From positions 54,989-88,546 of the forward strand of contig NZ_GG704783.1 of the NCBI RefSeq assembly GCF_000160535.1: a stretch of DNA of 33,558 nucleotides. Reading direction: 5' to 3'. The translations under genes and the position numbers were made by a program. Each line of letters begins with the position of its first letter. Position 1 is the stretch's first letter. Of the stretch, positions 1-7,438 are shown piece after piece. The DNA is from Hallella bergensis DSM 17361 (GTDB lineage Bacteria > Bacteroidota > Bacteroidia > Bacteroidales > Bacteroidaceae). The notes beneath the pieces were generated by a model. The model made no database searches. It saw nothing but the letters and a program-made list of their open reading frames with translations, and was not told the origin of the DNA.

Positions 1-260
1 AAATTCGGCAAGCATTCGAGGGTGTTTGTCAAGAAAACATACCGACAGCTGCCACTCCGCATTCCCATGATGCAGAATGGTTGAGTAGGGTGCTGCACGT
101 GCCTTGACCTACCTTGCAGCCTCGGTCTAATTCCCCAAACCGCACCTGTGCTATTTTGAAAGTCTCCCCCAATTCCCTCTCTGTTCCATCATATCCCTGT
201 TCGCAGTTCCATTTTTTCGATTTCTTGTATACCTTTTATATGATACCCTTGCTCCTTGTT

Positions 261-383
261 TTAAAACATATCCTGAAAACATTCGGGAGGAGGTTGGACG
301 GTATTGGGAATGTGTCGCGGAATGTGGCAGGTATCCACACGTGGCGGAAGATGTCTATGAGACAGTTAGCCGTTGTTTTGAGC
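261..383. repeat. Diverged long repeat, copy 1
   Basis: This stretch resembles 920-1050 over its whole length. Shared blocks include AACATTCGGGA near the left end, a middle block ending in CCACACG then GGCGGA, and a right block around GTCGGTCGTTTT / TAGCCGTTGTTTT. By eye about two thirds of positions match, with a few indels. The two copies flank the small gene at 511-771. A 93-codon open frame (114-395) runs through copy 1, but its composition is unconvincing and copy 2 does not preserve it, so I treat 1-430 as non-coding. Confidence 0.5.
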
Positions 384-432
384 CCAAAGAGTTAAATAAT
401 GAAGGAAACAAATAAACAATGCCTCGAAAATG

Positions 433-462
433 TTGCTGTTTACAAGAAATAATGTAACTTTG
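433..462 (+). promoter_or_regulatory. Bacteroidota -33/-7 promoter of the 86-aa gene
   Basis: TTG at 433-435 is followed after 19 nt by TAACTTTG at 455-462, which matches the Bacteroidota consensus TAnnTTTG. Transcription would start near 469. This decides the start of the following gene: the upstream in-frame codon at 430 would lie inside the promoter, so the ATG at 511 is preferred. Confidence 0.7.
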
Positions 463-510
463 TATTCTAACCGTAGCATAAATTCTATAAAATCAATCAG
501 GATCTGTTTT

Positions 511-771
511 ATGGAAAGTCTTTTTGAAAGCCTTAAAAAGTATTTTGAGAACACCCCGAAAGAGGTGCTCGATAAAGATTGGAAAGAGGTGGAATATCTC
601 AATGAAATTGGTCCCGATGTCATTGAGTATGCTGAATTTGTAAGAGAAAATTTTGGTATAGGCTTGTCGTATTCAGCTTCGGAGAATTTAGGAATCCACA
701 AATATGATGTGGACGTTAGTTCTGATGACAAAGGAATAGCAGCAGATGCCATGTATTGTTTAGCAACATAA
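511..771 (+). CDS. Small hypothetical protein (86 aa)
   Basis: The product starts MESLFESLKK and is acidic and soluble-looking, with no signal peptide or membrane segment. The middle (WKEVEYLNEIGPDVIEYAEF) looks helical. It resembles short uncharacterised proteins common in Bacteroidales, but I cannot name a domain. The ATG at 511 was chosen because a well-formed promoter (433-462) lies between the upstream in-frame start and this one, leaving a leader of about 40 nt. The gene stands alone between two diverged repeats. Function unknown. Confidence 0.65.
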   Translation: MESLFESLKKYFENTPKEVLDKDWKEVEYLNEIGPDVIEYAEFVRENFGIGLSYSASENLGIHKYDVDVSSDDKGIAADAMYCLAT

Positions 772-919
772 AGAGAATATGGAAAATGCAACTTTGAAAT
801 AAGATCTTTCATAGCTAACCAAACTATATAATGCCATAAAGGAAAACAGGGAGTTATCCCGTTTTTACTTTTCTGTAGCATTATATTTCTTCCATTTTTT
901 TTAGTTCACCACACTTTAC

Positions 920-1050
920 TTAAAAACAGTTCCTGTAAACATTCGGGAAGGTTGCGAGCATATCGGGGCATGAGTTGTGAGATGCGACAAGTGGCCACAC
1001 GGGGCGGATGATCTGTGTTGATGAGGATGCTTGTCGGTCGTTTTAGCGAA
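920..1050. repeat. Diverged long repeat, copy 2
   Basis: Second copy of the repeat at 261-383, in the same orientation. It begins with TTAAAAACAG-TTCCTG and AACATTCGGGA and ends near GTCGGTCGTTTTAGCG. The rest of the intergenic space (772-919 and 1051-1206) is AT-rich and shows no gene. Confidence 0.5.
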
Positions 1051-1206
1051 GTTTGTGTTAACATCTTATAATATTAACGATAGTAACTGGTGTATTAAAA
1101 ACATCAAATCGGCCTACATTTTGTGACGATTTTGTGCATAATGATAGAAAAAATCAATTAAAAAGCGCTTTTTTAGATAAAAAATGAAAGTTTTTGCAAT
1201 CTTTCC

Positions 1207-1237
1207 TTGGATGTTAGGTAAATGTTTTTTAACTTTG
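1207..1237 (+). promoter_or_regulatory. Promoter of susC-susD
   Basis: TTGG at 1207-1210, about 19-20 nt of spacer, then TAACTTTG at 1230-1237 (consensus TAnnTTTG). The start of transcription would be near 1244, giving a leader of about 40 nt before susC. No anti-sigma/ECF or hybrid two-component regulator gene lies beside it. Confidence 0.65.
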
Positions 1238-1286
1238 CCATTATATTTTAATAAAATATTAATAACATTATTTGAAGAGAGATTTT

Positions 1287-4200
1287 ATGGTTAGAAGACT
1301 TACAATGATTTTGGCCGGCCTTTTCCTTACAATAGGAGTTGCGCTGGCACAGACTCAAGTGAAAGGAACCGTGGTTTCAAGTGAGGATGGTGAACCGGTC
1401 GTCGGTGCCGGTATTATGGTTGTTGGTACGAAAAGCGGAACCACAACCGATGTGAATGGAAACTTTTCGCTGACTGTTCCGGCGGGAGCTAAGTTGACGG
1501 TGCGGTATATTGGCATGCAGACACAGACGGTTTCTGCACGTGACAATATGCTGATTAAGCTGAAGTCGGATTCGAAATCTATTGACGAGGTGATTGTCAC
1601 GGGTTATGGTAATTTTAAGAAGTCATCGTTCACTGGTTCTGCAGCGTCTATGTCTACTGACAAGTTAAAGGATGTACCATCTATGTCGGTAGAGGATAAA
1701 CTGTCCGGTAACATACCGGGAGTGTCGATAACGAGTGCCTCCGGTCAGCCTGGTGCTGTGAACTTCATACGAGTTCGTGGTATGGGTTCTATCAATGCGG
1801 GTAACGATCCGCTTATCGTGATCGACGGAACGCCCGTGAATTCCGGAAACATCAGTGGTTTTAACGACCCTTCAACCGGTGATGGATACAACACATCAGG
1901 TACGAATGTCCTGTCTACGATCAACAGCAACGATATCGAATCGATGACTGTGATCAAGGATGCGGCAGCAGCTTCTCTCTATGGTTCGCGCGCTTCTAAC
2001 GGTGTGATTGTGATTACGACGAAGAGTGGTAGTGTAGGCAAAACGACGGTAAACTTCCGCAGCGACTGGGGCTTTTCCAACATGGCGATCAACTATCGTC
2101 CTACCCTCGGCGGTGATGAGCGCCGTGCTCTCATCTATCAGGGTCTGAAGAACTATGTGTTTGATGGCAATAACGGTGATGACACAAGTGAGGCTGCTGC
2201 CAAGGCATATGCAGATGCGCATATCGATGATTATGCTGCAAAGCCAGCCGGCGGATGGGCCAATTGGCGTGATGCGATATTCAAGAATGGTTCCAACCAG
2301 AACTATCAGGCCAGTGTGTCGGGTGGCAACGAGAAGACCAAGTTCTATAGTTCGCTATCTTATGGCAAGCAAAACGGTGTGGTAGATGGATCCAGCCTTG
2401 AGCGTATGACGGGTAATGCCAACCTTTCGCACACTTTCGGGAAGTTCAAGCTTGACGTTACGACTCTGTTCTCGTCCATGAATCAACATTCAACGTCGGA
2501 AGGTGGTGCTTCATTTGACGGCGCCCTGTCAAATGCGGTTTGGTTCGTAGGGCCTTCAAATCCTGTATATAATAAAGATGGAAGCCTGAATACTTCTACG
2601 GGGTCTCCGTACAACCGTGGTTTAAACTCTATTTTTGAAAATCAACATCAAACTGATATTACCAAGACCAAGCGTAGCTACAGCACTGTAGCTCTTGAAT
2701 GGAATATATGGGATGCGCTGAAGCTACGTGAGAAAATAGCTTACGATTATATCAACTCAACGGAAAGTGTACTATGGGACAAGTTGAGCAACAATGGGAA
2801 AAAATCCGGTGGTTTGATGCAGAGAACCATCACCGAGATGACCACCATGAACACTCAGACCCAGCTGAACTATGCCAAGGCTTTCGGATTGCATAATGTT
2901 GACGCCCTCATAGGTTTTGAGACCGAAGACTGGCACCAAAACCTTTTGTATGCAAACGGGTCGGCCTACCCTGGTGAGTTGTATGAATTCAGCAATGCAG
3001 GTGAGAAGACAGTGGAAACATACTACTATGATTCAAAGCTGACTTCTATCCTTGGGCGTGCCAACTATAACTATAATGATACCTATTATTTCGGTGCAAG
3101 CTATCGCCGTGACGGCAGCTCTCGCATGTCAAGAGATTCCCGATGGGGTTCGTTCTGGTCAGTTTCGGGCGCATGGCGCTTCGGCAGCGAAGAGTTTGTG
3201 CAACCATTCAAGGATGTCCTTTCTGATGGTAAGTTGCGTCTTTCTTATGGTGTCAACGGTACGCTCCCTTCAAAACTGTATGGATATATGAATCTCTATA
3301 AGTTCGGAGAACATTATAATGGAGCTAACGGTATTGGTGTGATAGGTGTTGCCAACCCAGACCTGAAGTGGGAAAAGAACAAAGCTTTCAACGTGGGCTT
3401 GGATCTGACGTTTATCGATCGCATTTCCATGACCTTGGATTTCTATGTCCGTAACACTTCGGATTTGATCATGGATCGTCCCATATCTTATGTTCCCGGC
3501 TATTATGATTCGTCCACCAATGGTGCTTCCGTTGCCCAAAACGTTGGTTCGATGCGAAATTCCGGTATAGAGCTGTCGCTCAACTCGACAAACATCCAGA
3601 CAAAGGACTTCACCTGGACGACCACTCTGAATCTTGGACACAACAAGAACAAGATTACCAAGCTGACCGGAGACGACAATGAAATTATTAGTGGCGTACT
3701 CGTTCATCGGGTAGACCAGCCCTATTATTCATATTATATGTATGAGTATGCCGGCGTGGATCCGGAAACCGGACTTGAGAGTTATTACATCAATGACGGT
3801 ACAGAGAATGCCCGTAAGACCACGACTGATGTGGCAAAGGCCAACAAGGTGATTGTCGGTAAGCACGACCCGGCTATCGAGGGAGGACTTTCCAATTTCA
3901 TGAAATGGAAGTTTATTGACTTCAACTTCACCCTTACCTATAAACTTGGTGGTGACTCTTATGATTATGCTTCATGGTTGCACGATAACGGGGGAACTTT
4001 TGCCTTAAGTGGTGCGATACCCGATTACTATGATCTTTCCAAGATGTGGCAGAAGCAGGGACAAAAGGCCGAACTTCCCAAATTCCAGGCCGAATACGGC
4101 AAGCGTGTTCACTCTTCACGCTGGCTGATGCCCAATGATTACCTGCGCTTGAAGAACCTGACACTGGGTGTGTCGGCTCCGAGTGAATGGATCAGGTCTC

Positions 4201-4361
4201 TTGGTATCAATAAAGCACGTATGTATTTCTCCGCAAACAACCTCCTGACATGGAAATCTAAGGATATGTGCGTGGATCCTGAGACACCGGTCAATGGTCT
4301 TTGCACGTTTGAGATGCCCGCTCTGAGAACTTATACATTCGGTATCGAGGTTAGTTTCTAA
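1287..4361 (+). CDS. susC: SusC/RagA family TonB-linked outer membrane transporter
   Basis: Outer-membrane beta-barrel that, with its SusD lipoprotein partner, imports oligosaccharides or peptides using TonB energy. In order it has a signal peptide ending ALAQ, a carboxypeptidase-regulatory-like domain (from KGTVVSSEDGEPVVGA), the SusC box SIDEVIVTGYG, a plug domain (LSGNIPGVSITSASGQPG; VIKDAAAASLYGSRASNGVI) and a long barrel ending in aromatic-terminated VSF. Length of about 1,025 residues is normal. ATG 1287 is used; an in-frame TTG at 1272 would add MKRDF and cannot be excluded. susD follows 19 nt later in the same operon. No glycoside hydrolase or polysaccharide lyase is adjacent, so the substrate is unknown; a peptide substrate (RagA-like) is as possible as a glycan. 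Confidence 0.93.
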   Translation: MVRRLTMILAGLFLTIGVALAQTQVKGTVVSSEDGEPVVGAGIMVVGTKSGTTTDVNGNFSLTVPAGAKLTVRYIGMQTQTVSARDNMLIKLKSDSKSIDEVIVTGYGNFKKSSFTGSAASMSTDKLKDVPSMSVEDKLSGNIPGVSITSASGQPGAVNFIRVRGMGSINAGNDPLIVIDGTPVNSGNISGFNDPSTGDGYNTSGTNVLSTINSNDIESMTVIKDAAAASLYGSRASNGVIVITTKSGSVGKTTVNFRSDWGFSNMAINYRPTLGGDERRALIYQGLKNYVFDGNNGDDTSEAAAKAYADAHIDDYAAKPAGGWANWRDAIFKNGSNQNYQASVSGGNEKTKFYSSLSYGKQNGVVDGSSLERMTGNANLSHTFGKFKLDVTTLFSSMNQHSTSEGGASFDGALSNAVWFVGPSNPVYNKDGSLNTSTGSPYNRGLNSIFENQHQTDITKTKRSYSTVALEWNIWDALKLREKIAYDYINSTESVLWDKLSNNGKKSGGLMQRTITEMTTMNTQTQLNYAKAFGLHNVDALIGFETEDWHQNLLYANGSAYPGELYEFSNAGEKTVETYYYDSKLTSILGRANYNYNDTYYFGASYRRDGSSRMSRDSRWGSFWSVSGAWRFGSEEFVQPFKDVLSDGKLRLSYGVNGTLPSKLYGYMNLYKFGEHYNGANGIGVIGVANPDLKWEKNKAFNVGLDLTFIDRISMTLDFYVRNTSDLIMDRPISYVPGYYDSSTNGASVAQNVGSMRNSGIELSLNSTNIQTKDFTWTTTLNLGHNKNKITKLTGDDNEIISGVLVHRVDQPYYSYYMYEYAGVDPETGLESYYINDGTENARKTTTDVAKANKVIVGKHDPAIEGGLSNFMKWKFIDFNFTLTYKLGGDSYDYASWLHDNGGTFALSGAIPDYYDLSKMWQKQGQKAELPKFQAEYGKRVHSSRWLMPNDYLRLKNLTLGVSAPSEWIRSLGINKARMYFSANNLLTWKSKDMCVDPETPVNGLCTFEMPALRTYTFGIEVSF

Positions 4362-4380
4362 TTAAAAAAATGATTTTACA

Positions 4381-5919
4381 ATGAAAACAATAATCAAATC
4401 AATATACAATTTTTTAGGCTTCCTCGCCTTGACTGCCGTCGTATCTTCTTGTGGCAATGAGTGGTTGGACGTAGAGCCCTCTGACGGCACCGACGCGGAA
4501 AGTGCCCTGAAAACCGTCTCCGACTTGGAAGCTGCCCGTACTGGTATGTACAAGGCTCTGAAGGGAGACAAAGATTTCAGCGATTATTATGGTTGCCAAT
4601 TCTTTGTTTACGGCGATATTCACGCAGGTGATGATTATCAGTATAATCATATTGGTGGCTCTAATCGTGGAAGTTTCTATTATAACATGCAGTATGCTAC
4701 GGCCTCCGACTTTGGTATAGGTTTAACTCCCTGGCAGTCGCCTTACGTTACCATTGGTCGTGCCAATCGTATTATAGCTGCTGTTGAGAACGGTACGTTG
4801 ACTGACAAAGATGACGAAGAAGCAAAGGCTGAAGAACTTCAGTTCTGTGCAGAAGCAAGGGTGTTGCGGGCGTTGGCTCATTTTGACCTTGTGCGTGTGT
4901 ATGGAAAACCTTACACAGCTGACAACGGAGCTTCCTTGGGCGTTCCTTTGGTGACAGAAGTGTTGCCCTTTGGAGTTAAGCCGAAGAGGAGTACGGTGAA
5001 AGAAGTCTATGAGCAGGTTATTAAGGATCTTAATGATGCTATCGGTTCAAATGTTCTTTCCCAGAAACAATCACCCGGTTATGTTAATATATGGGGGGCG
5101 AAAGCGATTCTTTCACGTGTGTATCTGCACATGGGTGACTATTCCAATGCACTGAAAACGGCAGAGGATGTGATGACCAACTCCGGTGCTTCACTGTGGA
5201 AACGCGGACAGTATGTTGATGCCTGGAGTGCTGAGAAGCCGAACGAGAGCGAGTTTTTATTCCGACTGAACGTAACATCCTCTGATGATGCAAACGACCT
5301 TAATAGCATTGGCAATCTTCAGCAACAAGCAGGATATCGTGAGTTTGTGGCAACGAAAAAGTTTGTGGACATGCTCTCCTCTGACGCAGGCGATGTTCGT
5401 AATGACATATTCGAAACTACTGACACTGCAAAGAAAAAAGAAGTAGCTGTATTCGGCAAGAATAAGGTTTTTTTGAACAAGCTCCGTGGCCTTAATGGAA
5501 ACAACCGTATTGTTCCGATTATTCCTATCATTCGCCTTTCCGAAATTTACCTGACAGCCGCTGAATGTGCATTCAGAACCAATGACAAGGGCAAGGCTGC
5601 CAAATATCTCAATGCCCTGGTGGAAAACAGAACGACAACCAAGGATGCTCTTGTGAATGCATCTAATGTGACATTGGACCGCATCTTGATTGAACGTCGC
5701 AAAGAGTTGATAGGAGAAGGGCAGCGCTATTTTGATGCCTTGCGGAACAACGAGACGATAGTTCGCTATACAAACGAAACAGATAAAGGTTGGCACAAGG
5801 CTTTGGCTAAGGATGCACAGTCGTTCAATCGCGATTACTACAAGGCGATTTCCGCTATACCTCAGTCGGAATGCAACGCCAATAAAGAGATTCAACAGAA
5901 TCCCGAATATGGTAAATAG
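4381..5919 (+). CDS. susD: RagB/SusD family nutrient-binding outer membrane lipoprotein
   Basis: Surface lipoprotein that caps the SusC barrel and binds the ligand. The N terminus is a lipoprotein signal with lipobox VSSC (Cys24), followed by WLDVEPSDGT, the usual start of SusD mature proteins. Hallmarks seen: a TPR-like helical core (CAEARVLRALAHFDLVRVYG; AILSRVYLHMGDY) and the C-terminal signature RLSEIYLTAAECAFR ... LIERRKELIGEGQRYFDALR. At 512 residues it is of ordinary length. Translated 19 nt after susC and transcribed with it; a strong terminator follows at 6003-6050. The ligand cannot be read from the sequence. Confidence 0.93.
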   Translation: MKTIIKSIYNFLGFLALTAVVSSCGNEWLDVEPSDGTDAESALKTVSDLEAARTGMYKALKGDKDFSDYYGCQFFVYGDIHAGDDYQYNHIGGSNRGSFYYNMQYATASDFGIGLTPWQSPYVTIGRANRIIAAVENGTLTDKDDEEAKAEELQFCAEARVLRALAHFDLVRVYGKPYTADNGASLGVPLVTEVLPFGVKPKRSTVKEVYEQVIKDLNDAIGSNVLSQKQSPGYVNIWGAKAILSRVYLHMGDYSNALKTAEDVMTNSGASLWKRGQYVDAWSAEKPNESEFLFRLNVTSSDDANDLNSIGNLQQQAGYREFVATKKFVDMLSSDAGDVRNDIFETTDTAKKKEVAVFGKNKVFLNKLRGLNGNNRIVPIIPIIRLSEIYLTAAECAFRTNDKGKAAKYLNALVENRTTTKDALVNASNVTLDRILIERRKELIGEGQRYFDALRNNETIVRYTNETDKGWHKALAKDAQSFNRDYYKAISAIPQSECNANKEIQQNPEYGK

Positions 5920-6002
5920 ACTGAACGGAGATAAAAGAGAAAGTGTCAAATAGTGTAGAAGATAGATACATTTAATTTACAAATTGGCATTTCTCAATAT
6001 AG

Positions 6003-6050
6003 AAAAGAGCCATATCTAACTCTGGTAATGAGTTGAGATATGGCTCTTTT
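6003..6050. terminator. Bidirectional intrinsic terminator
   Basis: AAAAGAGCCATATCT plus AACTC pairs with GAGTT plus AGATATGGCTCTTTT: about 20 bp with one bulged G and a 7-nt loop. A-tract and T-tract on the two sides let it work both ways, which fits its place between susD (rightward) and the ATPase gene (leftward). Confidence 0.9.
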
Positions 6051-6065
6051 AAGTTTTAATGATCA

Positions 6066-7193
6066 TTATGTCCGGTTCCTCAGCCATAAGCTAAGGAAGC
6101 GATCGTACACAATGTAGCCGGCATCGGTTTTATAGATAAACTGTTTCTTTTCCAAAGCATTGAGGGCTTGGCGGGTGCTGCTTAGGGCTGGCAACTGATG
6201 TTTGTTCATGAAGTTTTGCGCCAGCGGCTCTTTCACGATGCCCTCTTTGGCGACGGCACGCAGCAGCATGGCTTGGTTGTTGGTGAGGGATAGGTAGTAG
6301 TTGGAGAAGGCTGTTGCGTATTTGTTGAGTAGGATGTCTATGGCCTTGTTGGCGGTCTCGGTGTTCAACGGCTCCTCCGACATGATGTAAAGCTGATGCA
6401 GAATGGTCTGTATATACCAGGTCTGTCCGTCCACGACGGTGTAGATCTGGTGGAAAGTCTCCTCGCTGATTTGCCTGTCCTGCTTCCGGAACATCGTGTT
6501 GGCAAAGTCGCGGTATTTGTTTTCTTCAATCACGTCAATGTTCATAATCTGCGAAGCGAGATAAAAAGGCCTGTTGGCAGAGAGGAACATCTCGCTCATG
6601 AGGTGCTGTTGACTGCCTGCAAAGACGAAGTAAGCATTGTCGACGAACTGAATTTGGGACCTCAGCAGGGCTTCCAGACCAGGCTCCGGATAATTCGTGA
6701 TTTGCTGAAACTCATCAAAGGCAATGTAGCATCGCTTGCCGGACTGGTGTATATACTTGAAAATTTGCTCGATGGTGTTGCTCTCCTTGCTGTGCTCGAC
6801 ATGAAAAGAAAAGGTAGGTGCACCGGAAAACTCGTCGAAAGTGATGGTCGGCCTGAATCCCTTGAAGAAGGAAGCGGCCTTTTTCAAGGCAGTCTGCAGG
6901 TTGCCGCCGAGTGCTGCGATGACTTCCGAAGCAAAGGCATCGATGAAATCCTTCTGACTTCTTGTGTTGAGAATGTCGATGTAGATGCAGGCAATGTCCG
7001 GTGATTGTTCCCGGATGAGGTGGAAAGCATGGTGGATGAGCCCGGATTTCCCAATCCTGCGGGGAGAAATCAGGGCCACGTTGCTCTCGTTATGGAGAGC
7101 CGATATCAGTTGTGCGACTTCCTGTTCCCTGTCACAAAAGTATTCCGGACCTTTATATCCGTATTCCACAAAGGGGTTGTTTAATGACTTCAT
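6066..7193 (-). CDS. AAA/STAND-like ATPase with C-terminal winged helix
   Basis: Single-protein ATPase of the archaeal-type ATPase_2 group that is very abundant in Bacteroidota. N-terminal FCDREQEVAQL is the usual lead-in. Walker A is SPRRIGKSG (about residues 43-51), Walker B is CYIAFDEF (Asp160-Glu161), and a sensor-like FAGSQQHLM lies near residue 193. The C-terminal third (AVAKEGI, ALNALEKKQFIYKTDAGYIVYDRFLSLWL) reads as a winged helix. Members are often annotated only as ATP-binding proteins; biological role unknown, with DNA or replicon maintenance suggested for some. It is alone on the minus strand, and a perfect 17-bp palindrome sits just upstream of its start. Confidence 0.85.
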   Translation of the reverse strand: MKSLNNPFVEYGYKGPEYFCDREQEVAQLISALHNESNVALISPRRIGKSGLIHHAFHLIREQSPDIACIYIDILNTRSQKDFIDAFASEVIAALGGNLQTALKKAASFFKGFRPTITFDEFSGAPTFSFHVEHSKESNTIEQIFKYIHQSGKRCYIAFDEFQQITNYPEPGLEALLRSQIQFVDNAYFVFAGSQQHLMSEMFLSANRPFYLASQIMNIDVIEENKYRDFANTMFRKQDRQISEETFHQIYTVVDGQTWYIQTILHQLYIMSEEPLNTETANKAIDILLNKYATAFSNYYLSLTNNQAMLLRAVAKEGIVKEPLAQNFMNKHQLPALSSTRQALNALEKKQFIYKTDAGYIVYDRFLSLWLRNRT

Positions 7194-7218
7194 ATTGTAC
7201 GCTTCATATTATATGAAG
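7188..7218. promoter_or_regulatory. Palindromic operator-like site at the ATPase start
   Basis: CTTCATAT-T-ATATGAAG (7202-7218) is a perfect inverted repeat. A third half site, CTTCATATT, lies at 7188-7196 and overlaps the ATPase start codon. The layout suits binding by a dimeric regulator, perhaps autoregulation, but no regulator can be named. Confidence 0.4.
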
Positions 7219-7362
7219 TGCAATTTACGTAATTATTTTCATATAGACAAGCAAAGATTCGTATTTTATTTTCATGGTAGGATCAGGAGGAACAAGAGGT
7301 CTGGGAAACAGGCCACGCGTAGAGTGGCGCGATGAAGAGAGGTGAAAAAGTAGTGTTATACC

Positions 7363-7393
7363 TTGTGGAAACCGTGAAAAACCGTTATTTTTG
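7363..7393 (+). promoter_or_regulatory. Promoter of the M6 protease gene
   Basis: TTGT at 7363-7366, 19 nt spacer, TATTTTTG at 7386-7393, both close to the Bacteroidota -33/-7 consensus. The ATG of the protease follows 46 nt after the -7 box. Confidence 0.65.
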
Positions 7394-7438
7394 CCCTTGT
7401 AAAGACTGGTGATGAACTTAAAACTTGATTTTGGATAG

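Noticed and set aside
114..395. 93-codon plus-strand frame
   Set aside because: Runs through a diverged repeat, has no protein-like pattern and is not preserved in the second copy.
6396..7004. 202-codon plus-strand frame
   Set aside because: Antisense shadow of the ATPase gene, whose motifs are clear.
7270..7340. Possible third copy of the 130-bp repeat
   Set aside because: Only short matches (GGCCAC...GGCG) with no extended alignment.
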